A stretch of 64,000 nt of DNA. Source: Methylobacterium sp. NEAU K (lineage in GTDB: Bacteria; Pseudomonadota; Alphaproteobacteria; Rhizobiales; Beijerinckiaceae). The notes beneath the pieces were generated by a model that ran no database searches, was not told the DNA's origin, and saw only the letters and a list, made by a program, of their open reading frames with translations. The position numbers and the translations under genes are program-made. Where the stretch lies: contig NZ_JAUYZJ010000002.1 of assembly GCF_030700285.1 (NCBI RefSeq), positions 186,001 to 250,000 of the forward strand, in the 5' to 3' direction. This document shows, in pieces, positions 17,660 to 26,827 of this stretch; the stretch's first letter is position 1; each line of letters starts with the position of its first letter.

Positions 17660-18943
17660 TCACGCCGGCTCCGCCCCCAAGACCAGGCAGGTGTTCTGGC
17701 CGCCGAAACCGAAGGAATTCGACAGCACCGTGCGCACCGGCAGGTCGCGGGCCGTCTCGACCACGTCGATGCCGATCGCCGGATCCGGCACACGGTGGTT
17801 GATGGTCGGCGGGATGCGGCCGTAGCGGATGGTCAGCAGCGACACCGCGGCCTCGATGGCACCGGCCGCGGTCAACGTGTGACCGATCATCGACTTGTTG
17901 GAGGTCACCGGCAGAGAAGGCGCGCTGTCGCCGAACACCGCGGCGAGGCCGAGCGCCTCCATCTTGTCGTTCTCCGGAGTCGAAGTGCCGTGGGCGTTGA
18001 CCGTGTCGATCCCCTCGGGCCCGAGCCCGGCATCCTCCAGGCTGGCCCGGATCGCCGCGATGATCGGCGCCCCGTCGGGACTGGAACGGGTGCGGTGGAA
18101 GCCGTCGCCCTTCTCGCCGCAGCCGAGCACGTAGCCGAGGATCTCGGCGCCCCGCGCCGCCGCCGCTCCGGCATCTTCGAGCACCAGGGCGGCCGCGCCC
18201 TCGCCCATCACGAAGCCGTCCCGGTCCTTCGAGAACGGCTTCGAAGCCGCCTCCGGCGCGTCGTTTCGGGTGGAGAGCGCCGAGAGCAGCGAGAAGCGGA
18301 TCAGAGATTCCGGGTTCACCGAACCGTCGGTGCCGATGCAGAGCGCGGCCGCGGTCTCGCCGCGCCGGATCGCCTCGACGCCGAGCTGGATCGCGGTGGC
18401 GCCAGAGGAGCAGGCGGTGGAGAGGGAGATCGGCGACCCCTTCGTGCCGAACTGGTCGGCGATGCGCTCCGCCACGGTGCCGAAGATGAACAGGTCGTGC
18501 CAGTCGTCGAATCGCCGCGTGGCCACGGCCCTGAGCAATCCGGCATAGTCGACCGCCCCGTCTCCGCCGGCGGCTTCGGCGAGCGCCTGCCGTTGCGGCC
18601 ACTCCATCTCGACCGGGGGAACCGCAATGAACAGCGCGCCCGGGAAGTCGCCCTTCGTGCCGATCCCGGCCTGCGCCACGGCCTCCTCGGCGGCCACCGC
18701 GGCGAAGCGTTCGGACAGGAGCGGCGCGACCAGCGGCTCGGTGTCGAGGAAATCGACCGTGCCGGCGATGCGCGTCCGCAGCCCGTCGGTCGGGAACCGG
18801 GCGATCGCATGGATGCCGGACCGGCCCTCGACCAGGGCCTCCCAGGTGTCGGTCTGGCCCCGTCCGAGGGAGGAGACGACGCCGATGCCCGTCACCGCGA
18901 TCAGCGGCCGGCCCCTGGCGTCGCGGTGGGATCGCGCGCTCAT
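17660..18943 (-). CDS. fabF: Beta-ketoacyl-ACP synthase II (FabF-like; very-long-chain acyl cluster)
   Basis: A 427-residue condensing enzyme with the full Cys-His-His triad: Cys178 in STACSSGA, His in NAHGTSTPEND and His in SNKSMIGHTLTAAGA. The C-terminal SFGFGGQNTCLVLG is the standard thiolase-fold ending. In rhizobia a FabF pair extends an acyl chain on AcpXL to C28. Only one KS gene is present here, and no acpXL or fabZ lies beside it. The ATG at 18943 is chosen; ATG at 18955 is possible. It is followed directly by fabG and preceded by an unrelated hydrolase gene ending 57 nt upstream. Confidence 0.92.
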   Translation of the reverse strand: MSARSHRDARGRPLIAVTGIGVVSSLGRGQTDTWEALVEGRSGIHAIARFPTDGLRTRIAGTVDFLDTEPLVAPLLSERFAAVAAEEAVAQAGIGTKGDFPGALFIAVPPVEMEWPQRQALAEAAGGDGAVDYAGLLRAVATRRFDDWHDLFIFGTVAERIADQFGTKGSPISLSTACSSGATAIQLGVEAIRRGETAAALCIGTDGSVNPESLIRFSLLSALSTRNDAPEAASKPFSKDRDGFVMGEGAAALVLEDAGAAAARGAEILGYVLGCGEKGDGFHRTRSSPDGAPIIAAIRASLEDAGLGPEGIDTVNAHGTSTPENDKMEALGLAAVFGDSAPSLPVTSNKSMIGHTLTAAGAIEAAVSLLTIRYGRIPPTINHRVPDPAIGIDVVETARDLPVRTVLSNSFGFGGQNTCLVLGAEPA

Positions 18944-19000
18944 GGAACCGTCCATATCGGTATTTTCCGGCTTCGCACACCCGGTCTGCGGAAGCACGGC

Positions 19001-20233
19001 TCAGCTCCGGCGCCGCATCCCAAACGCCTTGACCGCCCCGAACAGAACCTGGGCACCGGCCTCGATGTCATGCAGGCTCGCGAATTCCGCCGGGTTGTGG
19101 CTGACGCCACCCCGGCAACGCACGAAGACCATGGCGATCGGGGCGATCGCCGCCACCGCCATGCCGTCATGGCCGGCGCCGCTCGGCAAGCTGTGCACGG
19201 GATAACCTTCTGCGGCGATCGCGTTGCTGATCAGCGCCGTCAGCCCGGGATCGCACGGGACCGCCTCGGCCTCGTGCAGGAGGCTGATGCCGAGGCCGAG
19301 ACGGCGGCGCACGGCGATACGCTTGCAGGCCGTGTCGATGTCGGCGAGCGCTGAAAGACGCTGCGCGTCGTCGGGCGCGCGCAGATCGATCGAGAAGCGC
19401 ACCAGGCCCGGGATCGTGTTCACCGCCCCCGGATGCGCGTGGATCCGGCCGACGGTGCCAACGAGGTGCTCCGCATCGCGGCAGCGCGCCTCCACGGCGA
19501 GCACGCACTCGGCTGCGCCCCCGAGGGCATCGCGCCGCTCGGACATGGCGACCGTGCCGGCATGGCCGGCTTCCCCCGTCACGGTGAATTCGAGGCGACT
19601 GGCCCCGGAGATCGCCGTCACCACGCCGACCGGCAGCCCTGCCCGCTCGAGCATCGGCCCCTGCTCGATGTGCAGTTCCAGGTAGCCCAGGATGTCGTCG
19701 GGCCGACGCGCCGCGGACGCAATCGCCGTGGGATCAAGTCCGTAGTCCCGCATCGCCGCGGCCAGCGTGATCCCGTCGGCATCCGTGGTGCGGAGTGCCA
19801 CCGGGTCCAGATGGCCCGCGAAGGCGCGGCTGCCGGTGAGCGTGGCAGCGAAACGCACGCCCTCCTCGTCGGCGAAGGCCACCACCTCCAGGGCGTGCGG
19901 CAGCCGTATCCCGTTGCGGGCGAGCGCCTCCACGCAGGCGATTCCCGTGATCACGCCGAGCGGCCCATCGTACCGGCCGGCGTTGCGCACGGTGTCGAGA
20001 TGCGAGCCGATGACGAGGGCCGGTCCGCCCTCAACCGGCCCCTCGATCCGGCCGATGAGGTTGCCGACGGCGTCCTGGCGCACCGCCATCCCGGCCTCGC
20101 GCATCCAGCCGGCCACCAGCGCCTCGGCACGCGCCTGCTCGGGTGTCAGGTACAGGCGGGTGATGGCAGCGGGCTCGGCCGTGATCGCCGCCAGCGCGTC
20201 GAGGCGCTCCTGGATGCGCGGGGCGAAGATCAT
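19001..20233 (-). CDS. M20-family Zn-dependent amidohydrolase (allantoate amidohydrolase type)
   Basis: A 410-residue binuclear-metal amidohydrolase. Metal ligands appear in GSHLDTVRNAGRYDGPLG, FADEEGVRF, LHIEQGP and GVSHNPAEF, and the substrate-carboxylate region includes SGASRLEFTVTGEAGHAGT. The family includes allantoate amidohydrolase, ureidoglycolate amidohydrolase and N-carbamoyl-L-amino-acid hydrolase. GHDGMAVA and the overall sequence fit these generally. The ATG at 20233 overlaps the stop of the upstream paralogue by 4 nt (ATGA), so translation is probably coupled. A role in ureide or pyrimidine nitrogen salvage is inferred. Confidence 0.88.
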   Translation of the reverse strand: MIFAPRIQERLDALAAITAEPAAITRLYLTPEQARAEALVAGWMREAGMAVRQDAVGNLIGRIEGPVEGGPALVIGSHLDTVRNAGRYDGPLGVITGIACVEALARNGIRLPHALEVVAFADEEGVRFAATLTGSRAFAGHLDPVALRTTDADGITLAAAMRDYGLDPTAIASAARRPDDILGYLELHIEQGPMLERAGLPVGVVTAISGASRLEFTVTGEAGHAGTVAMSERRDALGGAAECVLAVEARCRDAEHLVGTVGRIHAHPGAVNTIPGLVRFSIDLRAPDDAQRLSALADIDTACKRIAVRRRLGLGISLLHEAEAVPCDPGLTALISNAIAAEGYPVHSLPSGAGHDGMAVAAIAPIAMVFVRCRGGVSHNPAEFASLHDIEAGAQVLFGAVKAFGMRRRS

Positions 20234-21510
20234 CCCACAGGCCGGTCGCCGCGGGGCGCGTTGGCGAGGCGAAGGACCGTCTGAAGCAGGACGTCTGCCC
20301 CGGCCGCGCAGTCGCCCTGCGTGGCGGATTCAGATTCGTTGTGGCTGACGCCGTCCTTGCACGGCACGAAGATCATCGCGGTGGGCACCTTCGCGGCGAG
20401 GTTGCAGGCGTCGTGGCCCGCCCCGGAGATGATGCGGCGCCGGGAATGACCGAGGCTCTCCGCCGCCTCATCGACAGCCGCCACGATGGCGGGATCGAAC
20501 GGCACCGGCTCCTTGCGCCAGATCCGGGTCAGAGCGATCTCCAGCCGCCGCCGCTCGGCGATCTCGGCCGCAGCCTCGCGCAGGCTGGCCTCCATCGCGT
20601 CGAGGGCCGTCGAGCGGGGATCGCGCACGTCCAGAGTGAAGGCGACGCGGCCGGGCACGACGTTGCGAGAGGGCGCCAGGATCGTGGACTCGCCGATCGT
20701 GGCCACCGCAGAGGGCGCATGCGACAGGGCGATCCGCTCGCCGGCCAACGCGAGCTCCGACAGGGCCAGCAGTGCATCCCGGCGGCGCGGCATCGGCGTC
20801 GTGCCGGCATGGCTCTCGAAGCCCGTGATCAGCCCGTCGAACCACATGATGCCCTGGCCGCCCTCGACCACGCCGATGGTCTTGCCCTCGGCCTCCAGGA
20901 TCGGTCCCTGCTCGATGTGCAGCTCGACGAAGGCGCCGATCTCCCGCGTACCCACGGCCTCGCCGCCGCGATAGCCGATCGCCTCCAGAGCTTCGGCCAC
21001 GGTGGTGCCGGCCGCGTCGCGCTTGCCCAGGATCTCGTCCGTGGTGAATTCGCCAGCATAGGCCGCCGAGGCCATCATGGCGGGGGCGAAGCGCGAGCCC
21101 TCCTCGTTGGTCCAGTTGACCACCATCAGGGGCGCCTCGGTCTCGATGCCGGCGTCGTTCAGGCTGCGCATCACCTCGAGACCGGCCAGGACCCCGAGCA
21201 CTCCGTCGAACTTGCCGCCGGTGGGCTGGGTGTCGAGATGGGAACCGAATGCGACGGGCGGCCGGCTCATGTCGCGCCCCGGCCGCACGGCGTACTGGGT
21301 GCCCAGCGCATCGACCGAGACCGTCAGCCCCGCCGCCTCGCAGGCGTCCCGGAACCAGTCGCGGACGCGGCCGTCATCGGCCGATAGGGTCAGGCGGTTG
21401 ATGCCGCCGGCCGGCGTGCCGCCGAACGCGGCCGTCTCCAGGATCGTCGCCCAGAGGCGCGAGCCATCTGCGCGCAGGTTGTGGGTCTTGCTCAGATTCG
21501 TCTCGGCCAT
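20230..21510 (-). CDS. M20-family Zn-dependent hydrolase (beta-ureidopropionase / N-carbamoyl-L-amino-acid hydrolase type)
   Basis: A 426-residue paralogue of the downstream gene. It shows the same ligand set in GSHLDTQPTGGKFDGVLG, WTNEEGSRF, ELHIEQGPILE and GVSHNESES, plus GFESHAGTTPM and SGAGHDACNLA. It would hydrolyse an N-carbamoyl or ureido amino acid to the free amino acid, CO2 and ammonia. The ATG at 21510 follows AAAGGAG at ideal spacing, which fixes the start against a long upstream extension. No dihydropyrimidinase, dihydropyrimidine dehydrogenase or transporter is next to the pair, so the pathway partners are elsewhere. Confidence 0.9.
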   Translation of the reverse strand: MAETNLSKTHNLRADGSRLWATILETAAFGGTPAGGINRLTLSADDGRVRDWFRDACEAAGLTVSVDALGTQYAVRPGRDMSRPPVAFGSHLDTQPTGGKFDGVLGVLAGLEVMRSLNDAGIETEAPLMVVNWTNEEGSRFAPAMMASAAYAGEFTTDEILGKRDAAGTTVAEALEAIGYRGGEAVGTREIGAFVELHIEQGPILEAEGKTIGVVEGGQGIMWFDGLITGFESHAGTTPMPRRRDALLALSELALAGERIALSHAPSAVATIGESTILAPSRNVVPGRVAFTLDVRDPRSTALDAMEASLREAAAEIAERRRLEIALTRIWRKEPVPFDPAIVAAVDEAAESLGHSRRRIISGAGHDACNLAAKVPTAMIFVPCKDGVSHNESESATQGDCAAGADVLLQTVLRLANAPRGDRPVG

Positions 21511-21616
21511 GGCGGCTCCTTTCACGGCGCGATACCGCGCGGCAAGTGCATTATGTTGTGGCGACGCTTGCGGGCTCTGCGCCGGCGCAGCGCAAGGCCG
21601 ATGCCATCCGGCCGCG

Positions 21617-22078
21617 TCAGACGGGCGGCCGCAGCACCGGATTGGCGCGCAACAGCCCCACGCCGTCGACCCGTAACGCCGCCGCGATCTCGCCGAGCGC
21701 ATTCGCCTCGATTCCGCTGATGCCGTCCTGATCGGCCACATCCGCGGCGATCAGGAAGACGTTCTCGCGCTGGCTCAGGGGCCGCTCGACGATTGCGGAG
21801 ACGTGGCGCAGGTTCTCGGCGCGACCGAGACGGGTGCGGGCCCGGGCAATGCCCTCGTACAACTCGGTCTCCAGCATCAGCGCGTCGTAGCCTTTCACCA
21901 GGACCGGATCGGCGCGCAGTCCGTGGAGCGCAGCGTCGAACTCCTCGCCCGCCACCTCCCCGTCGGCCACGATGACGTTGGCCGAGGCCGAGACGGCGGC
22001 CAGCATCAGGGCCTTGTCACCCGCATAGGCCGTCACGGTGCGACCGACACGGCCGAAGATGTCGCGCAGAAGGCTCAT
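21617..22078 (-). CDS. TerB-like (tellurite resistance/cofactor-sensing) protein
   Basis: A 153-residue acidic, all-helical protein with the TerB pattern. ALMLAAVSASANVIVADGEVAGEEFDAAL holds the A-D-G acidic loop of helix 1, and VFLIAADVADQDGISGIEANALGEIAAAL the matching D-x-D-G loop near the C-terminus. TerB domains bind metal ions and occur in envelope stress and phage-defence contexts. Here the gene stands alone, with no terC, terD or terZ nearby, so a tellurite role should not be assumed. Confidence 0.85.
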   Translation of the reverse strand: MSLLRDIFGRVGRTVTAYAGDKALMLAAVSASANVIVADGEVAGEEFDAALHGLRADPVLVKGYDALMLETELYEGIARARTRLGRAENLRHVSAIVERPLSQRENVFLIAADVADQDGISGIEANALGEIAAALRVDGVGLLRANPVLRPPV

Positions 22079-22457
22079 GCCGGATGTTCGAGATGTCCGT
22101 TGCGGAGGGAGAGGGATAGCAGAGCGCGGGGCGGAAGGAAGGCGTCTGGGTGCCGCCGTTCAACGCGCCGCGGGATCCGTATGAATGACAGCTTGGCATA
22201 CAACATCCGGATCCAGACATCCTTCGGCAACATGCGCGTGGGATCCGTTGGTCCAACCGCGCCGCGAGCGCGGTCGACGGGTCCCGGCGCCGCGTTCCCC
22301 CCCTCGCGCGGTTCCGGATCCATCGTTACGCCGTCGGGACGGTGCGCGGGTGGCCCCAGCCGCGTCCACCGTTCCGACGGTGGGTTCCCTGCGCGCGGCC
22401 GACGCGATCGCTCTTGCAGAACCGGCTGCCGTCCCGGGTGTGAGCGTTCCGAGAGAT
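22079..22457. other. Gene-free interval
   Basis: This 379-nt stretch between the TerB-like and CYTH-CHAD genes holds no convincing coding frame or RNA. Several GGATCC palindromes occur close together. The part nearest 22079 should contain the promoter of the TerB-like gene, but no clear -35/-10 pair could be assigned. Confidence 0.5.
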
Positions 22458-23975
22458 TCAGCGCCAGAACGGCTTCACGTCGAGAAGCTCGGCTCTTGCC
22501 GCCGCGGCCGCATCGAGCTGATCCCGGGCACCCGCGTCGTCAGAACCGGGCATTCCCGGGCCGTCCAGGCTCTCGGTCATCGAACGGGCCGTCTCCCGGT
22601 CGTTCAGGGCGCCGAGATGATCCTGCAGGTCCGAGAGCGCGGCGCCGAACTTGTCCTGGCGCCGGCGGGCCTTCGTCTTCGGAAACAATTGTGCGAAGAA
22701 TTCCGCACCGTAGCGCAACTTCTTCGCGGCAATCCGCGCCCGATGGCGGGTCTGCGGATCCAGCCGCTTCAAGCCGCGCCCGCGCTTCTTCAAACGGAGC
22801 CGGGCCCGCTCCAGAACCCGGGCGGCGAAGTCGCGGCCGTCCTCGGTGGCCGCGGGCTGGGCGGCCCAGGCGCCCGCCTCGATCCAGCCGGCGAAGTCGA
22901 TGATCAGGCCGCGCCATTGCGGGCTCTCCAGGATCGCCAGCACCCCATCGTAGGCACGCTCGCGCTCGGCCTCGGCCCGGATCCGGAGGTCGTCGAGGCC
23001 CGGCTCATCCGGGCGCTCCTTGGCAAGGCCCGGAAGGGTGTGGCCCAGGAACACGTCGAGGTTGCGGGCATGCCCGAACGGCTCGGTGACGCGCTTGATC
23101 TCGTCACCGAAGCTCACCGCCCGCGGGTCACCCGCCAGCATGGGGGAGAACAGCGACAGCGCCGAGCGCAGCCGCCGCAGGGACACGCGGATCTGGTGCA
23201 GGGCCTCGGGAGACCGGCCGCCGTCCAGGAAGGCGGTCTCATTGAGCCGCATGTGGCGCAGGCAGGCGCGCGCCACGCGGCGGAAGACCTCGCGCACGCT
23301 CGCCCCCTCGGGCAGTTCCACAGGCTCCGCCTTGACCACGGCCGGGCCGATTCCATCCACGAGAGCGAATCCGCGGTCGCTCTTGGCGTTCACGCTCAGG
23401 CGCAGCGGCACGCTCTCGGCGAGCGTCTGCGCGAGGGCGAACAGGTCAGCGGCCTCACCGCTCTCGATCTCCAGCTCCAGCTCGCCCAGCGGCGCGGCGC
23501 CGGCCCGGCTCTCGACACGCCCCTCGTCGAGGGTGACGAGGATCCGCGAGGCCCCCTGCTCGACCGGGACAACCCGGCGCATGATCACGGTGGAGAAGAG
23601 CGGCTCCAGGGATGCGTCCGCCTTGCGCAAGACCTCCTCGGCCGCCGTGCCGGCCCAGGCACCGGGGTCGGGCGTCTCGCCGGCGATCTCGGCCTCCCAC
23701 TCGGCCCGGTCAAACAGGCCGACGCCGCCATTCCCCGCCTTCACGGTCTGGATGTGGCGACCGCCCTTCGCCCGGACCCGCAGGGTCAGCCCGGCCGCGC
23801 GCAGGTCGCGATCCGGCGTGTCGTAATAGGTCGTGACGAGGGGCGTCGGCGCGGAGTCCCCGGCGCCCTGGAGCCGCGGATGCGCTGCCAGGGCCGAGAG
23901 GTCGGATGCTGCGCAGTCGAGCTTCAGCTCGACTTCGCGGGGGGCTGCCGGGGCGCGGCTTTCGGTCTCGCTCAT
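22458..23975 (-). CDS. CYTH and CHAD domain protein (inorganic polyphosphate-associated triphosphatase family)
   Basis: A 505-residue two-domain protein. The CYTH domain (~12-215) starts with the metal-binding E-x-E-x-K motif (Glu14, Glu16, Lys18) and continues with TTYYDTPDRDLRAAGLTLRVRAKGGRHIQTVK. The CHAD domain (~230-505) is a helical bundle rich in conserved His and Arg (LRHMRLNET, LHQIRVSLRRLRSAL, ARIAAKKLRYGAEFF) that binds polyphosphate. CYTH enzymes hydrolyse tripolyphosphate or thiamine triphosphate. The combined protein may act on or localise to polyphosphate granules, though no ppk or ppx is adjacent. The ATG at 23975 follows GAGGAG. Confidence 0.93.
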   Translation of the reverse strand: MSETESRAPAAPREVELKLDCAASDLSALAAHPRLQGAGDSAPTPLVTTYYDTPDRDLRAAGLTLRVRAKGGRHIQTVKAGNGGVGLFDRAEWEAEIAGETPDPGAWAGTAAEEVLRKADASLEPLFSTVIMRRVVPVEQGASRILVTLDEGRVESRAGAAPLGELELEIESGEAADLFALAQTLAESVPLRLSVNAKSDRGFALVDGIGPAVVKAEPVELPEGASVREVFRRVARACLRHMRLNETAFLDGGRSPEALHQIRVSLRRLRSALSLFSPMLAGDPRAVSFGDEIKRVTEPFGHARNLDVFLGHTLPGLAKERPDEPGLDDLRIRAEAERERAYDGVLAILESPQWRGLIIDFAGWIEAGAWAAQPAATEDGRDFAARVLERARLRLKKRGRGLKRLDPQTRHRARIAAKKLRYGAEFFAQLFPKTKARRRQDKFGAALSDLQDHLGALNDRETARSMTESLDGPGMPGSDDAGARDQLDAAAAARAELLDVKPFWR

Positions 23976-24347
23976 GATCTCCTCTTCGAAACGTCCAGGC
24001 GCCGACTCAGCGAGTGGGCCGCCGGATCGCACCGGAGCCCCGCTGCGAGGGTCTAGCACGGCCGACACACGCCATCTGCCGATTCGTCGGCGAACCGCCC
24101 GCCGAGAGCGCCTATCGCGGGATGACGAACGGGCGGGCGGCGCGCATGTTGCACCGCGTTAAAAATGCGCTTTCCCAAATCGGGATGCCGTGGCAAAATC
24201 GATTGTCCACAATTCACCTGCCTCCTGCGCCCCGGCCCCGACCGTCCGGCGGCTCACGGCTCGACGCGGAGCCAGCGAGATGGTGTCCCTTGCTTCCAGA
24301 GCGGTGCGCCCAGCGTGGACGGCGTCACAATAGAGGTATTCGGGTCG

Positions 24348-26267
24348 GTGACTGGGTTGAAGACAATACTCGTCGGCGTGATCGGGCACGTCGATCACGG
24401 CAAGACAGCGCTGGTGCGTGCGCTCACGGGGGTCGAGACGGACAGGCTCAAGGAGGAGCAGGCCCGCGGCGTCTCCATCGTCCCGGGCTTCGCCCTCCTC
24501 TCCTCGGAACGCGGCGAGATCGATCTCGTCGACCTGCCCGGCCACGAGCGCTTCGTCCGCGCCATGGTCTCCGGCGCCACCGGCATGCGCGCCGTGCTGC
24601 TGGCGGTCGATGCCAACGAGGGCATCAAGCCGCAGACCGTCGAGCATCTGGAGATCGCCCGTCTCATCGGCGTGCGCCGGGGTGTCCTGGCCCTGACCAA
24701 ATCCGATCTGGCCTCGCCCGACGGGATCGCGGCGCGTTCGTCCGAGATCGCCGCTGCCGCGTCCAGGGCCGGGATCGCCGCGGGACCGGTGATCGCCACG
24801 TCCACGCTGACGGGGGCAGGGATCCACGATCTTGGAGACGCTCTCGCCGCGCTGCTGACGGACGCGGAGCCGGTGACCGACGACGGCTTCCCGTACCTGC
24901 CGGTGGACCGTGTCTTCTCCCGGGCTGGCTTCGGCACGGTGGTGACCGGCACCCTGCGACGGGGGCCGCTCGCGGTCGGCGACACCCTTGAGATCGTCCC
25001 CGGGGGACGCAGCGCCGTGGTACGCGGTCTCCAGATCCACGGCCGCCCGGTCGAGCGGGCCGAGCCCGGACGGCGGACCGCCGTGGCATTGCGCGGCATC
25101 GGCCTCGACGAGGTCGCCCGCGGGCAGGCCCTGTCGGTCCCCGGCCTGCTTGCCCCGTCCGACTGGCTCGACGTCGCGATCACGGCCGCGGCGAGCGCGG
25201 ACGCCGCGCTGGCCGGCGGCACCGCCTGTCGCCTCCTGTTCGGCACCACCGAGGTCGGGGCCCGGCTGCGGCTGCTTGATCGCGACGCGCTGGAGCCGGG
25301 TGCGAGCGCGCAGGCACAGCTTCACCTCGCGGAGCCGGTGACGGTGCCGGCACGCGAACCGTTCGTCCTGCGTCTCGACTCGCCCGCCTCGACGGTGGCG
25401 GGCGGCCATGTGATCGATCCGGGGAGCCGGCGGCGGCGGCGCCATGACGACCGCGTCCTCGCCGACCTGGCCGCGCTCGCGACGGGGCAGGCCGTCGAAG
25501 CCGTCGCGATCCGCCTCGCACAGGCAGGCGCGGCCGGAGCCGCCCTGCCGGAACTGGCCCGGCTCTCCGGGACCGGGACGGCGCGGGTCCGGCAGATGCT
25601 GAGTGCCTCGGGCGCCCATGAGATCGGCGACCGCTTCATCGGGGCGCCGGCCTTCGCGGCGCTCCGCACCGGGACACTGGCGGCGCTATCCCAGCATCAC
25701 CGCGACAATCCGATGGAGCACGGCGTCGCCATCGAGCGCGTCGCCCGCATGCTGGCGCTCCCGGAAACCGTGACCGTCGCGGTGCTGCGCGATCTTGCGG
25801 CGACCGGTGCCGCGGTCCAGGTCGGAACCCTCTGGCGCCACGCCGATTTCGACCCGGCCCGCAACGAGAGCGAGGCCGCCCGACGGCTGGAGCAGATGTT
25901 CCGCCGCGCCGGCTTGAACCCGCCCGACGAGACGGAGGCGGTCGGCCGCGACCTGCGCCGGCGGGAGGCGCTGACCTATCTGGTCGGCGCCGGCACGGTG
26001 ATCCGCGCCGTCGACCGGGTGCAGCGCCGGGCGGTTCTGTTCCATCGGGAGGCGGTGGCGAGCGCCCGGACCCGGCTCTCGGAAGCGTTCCCGAACGCCG
26101 CGACGCCGGAGACCGGCTTCCTGGCCCGGGAGGCCGGCGCGACCCTGGGAATCTCGCGAAAGTTCTCGATCCCGCTCCTCGAGCATCTCGACGCCGTCGG
26201 TTTCACCCGCCGGGCCGGCGACCGCCGGGTCATCGTGGCGCTGGAGGCGCCCCGGGTGGTGGCCTGA
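24348..26267 (+). CDS. selB: Selenocysteine-specific translation elongation factor SelB
   Basis: About 640 residues. The N-terminal GTPase has GHVDHGKT (G1), LVDLPGHERFV (G3) and LTKSDL (G4, in place of the usual NKxD). Two EF-Tu-like beta-barrel domains follow. The C-terminal ~250 residues form winged helices ending in ISRKFSIPLLEHLDAVGFTRR, the part of SelB that reads the SECIS RNA hairpin. SelB delivers Sec-tRNA to UGA codons. GTG at 24348 (AGAGG 11 nt upstream) or TTG at 24357 are the likely starts; neither is an ATG. No selA, selD, tRNA-Sec or visible selenoprotein gene is in the window. Divergent from CYTH-CHAD. Confidence 0.9.
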   Translation: MTGLKTILVGVIGHVDHGKTALVRALTGVETDRLKEEQARGVSIVPGFALLSSERGEIDLVDLPGHERFVRAMVSGATGMRAVLLAVDANEGIKPQTVEHLEIARLIGVRRGVLALTKSDLASPDGIAARSSEIAAAASRAGIAAGPVIATSTLTGAGIHDLGDALAALLTDAEPVTDDGFPYLPVDRVFSRAGFGTVVTGTLRRGPLAVGDTLEIVPGGRSAVVRGLQIHGRPVERAEPGRRTAVALRGIGLDEVARGQALSVPGLLAPSDWLDVAITAAASADAALAGGTACRLLFGTTEVGARLRLLDRDALEPGASAQAQLHLAEPVTVPAREPFVLRLDSPASTVAGGHVIDPGSRRRRRHDDRVLADLAALATGQAVEAVAIRLAQAGAAGAALPELARLSGTGTARVRQMLSASGAHEIGDRFIGAPAFAALRTGTLAALSQHHRDNPMEHGVAIERVARMLALPETVTVAVLRDLAATGAAVQVGTLWRHADFDPARNESEAARRLEQMFRRAGLNPPDETEAVGRDLRRREALTYLVGAGTVIRAVDRVQRRAVLFHREAVASARTRLSEAFPNAATPETGFLAREAGATLGISRKFSIPLLEHLDAVGFTRRAGDRRVIVALEAPRVVA

Positions 26268-26311
26268 GCCCCCGTCGCCGTGCCTGTTGGTCGCGCACGT
26301 CGCCGTGCCTA

Positions 26312-26332
26312 CTCGGCGAGCACATCGCCGAG
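26312..26332. terminator. Intergenic hairpin between convergent selB and small secreted protein gene
   Basis: CTCGGCGA (26312-26319) and TCGCCGAG (26325-26332) form a perfect 8-bp stem with a 5-nt loop. No T-run follows on either strand, so it is a candidate bidirectional, Rho-assisted end rather than a classical terminator. Just upstream, GTCGCCGTGCCT occurs twice as a direct repeat (26274-26285 and 26299-26310). Confidence 0.4.
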
Positions 26333-26355
26333 CGCCCGATCTCCTGGGCGACGCC

Positions 26356-26655
26356 CTAGAAATCCTCGCCGAGCCGGTCGCCGGGTCCAGGCTCGTAGCA
26401 GGTATAGCCGATCAGGCAGGCTGGATTGTCACGAGTCTGTCGGAAGGCGCGCCTGGCGATCTCAGTAACCTCGCAGAACGAGCGATCCCGCACGAAGCGG
26501 TCGTAGGTCTGGCCGCCGGTCCCGAGGACGACGGCGCCGCGAGCCTGGATCAGCCGAATCGCTTCCCGGCAGGTCATCGTGGTGCTGGACGGCCGCGTCT
26601 GCGCCGCGGCGGGACATGCGACCACCGCGAGGGCAGCGGCGATCCGGACGATCAT
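26356..26655 (-). CDS. Small secreted Cys-containing hypothetical protein
   Basis: A 99-residue protein with a clear signal peptide (MIVRIAAALAVVACPAAAQ, cleavage after AAAQ). The mature domain begins TRPSSTTMTCREAIRLIQARGAVVLG and includes TGGQTYDRFVRDRSFCEV, then NPACLIGYTCYEP. Its four Cys residues suit two disulfides in the periplasm. Similar short proteins recur in Methylobacterium and Bradyrhizobium, but no function is assigned. The start at 26655 is well supported by GGAGGCG upstream; a longer in-frame extension was rejected. It converges on selB. Confidence 0.8.
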   Translation of the reverse strand: MIVRIAAALAVVACPAAAQTRPSSTTMTCREAIRLIQARGAVVLGTGGQTYDRFVRDRSFCEVTEIARRAFRQTRDNPACLIGYTCYEPGPGDRLGEDF

Positions 26656-26827
26656 CGAAGGCGCCTCCGTAGAGTGCGGACACACGGACAACACAGGCGC
26701 ATCGGCAGCGCCACCTGCGTCCGTTCGCCACGGATGTGCGTCATGGGGAAAGGCAGCCTCCGCACACGGGTCGGAAGGGGGGGCGTCCTCGCCGAGGGCG
26801 CGAGTGTCCGCGATCACGGTGACTGTA

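Noticed and set aside
16896..18980. A single 694-residue frame joining fabG with sequence upstream
   Set aside because: The upstream part is out of phase with fabF and reads Arg/Gly-rich. fabF in its own frame has all catalytic residues, so there are two genes and not a fusion.
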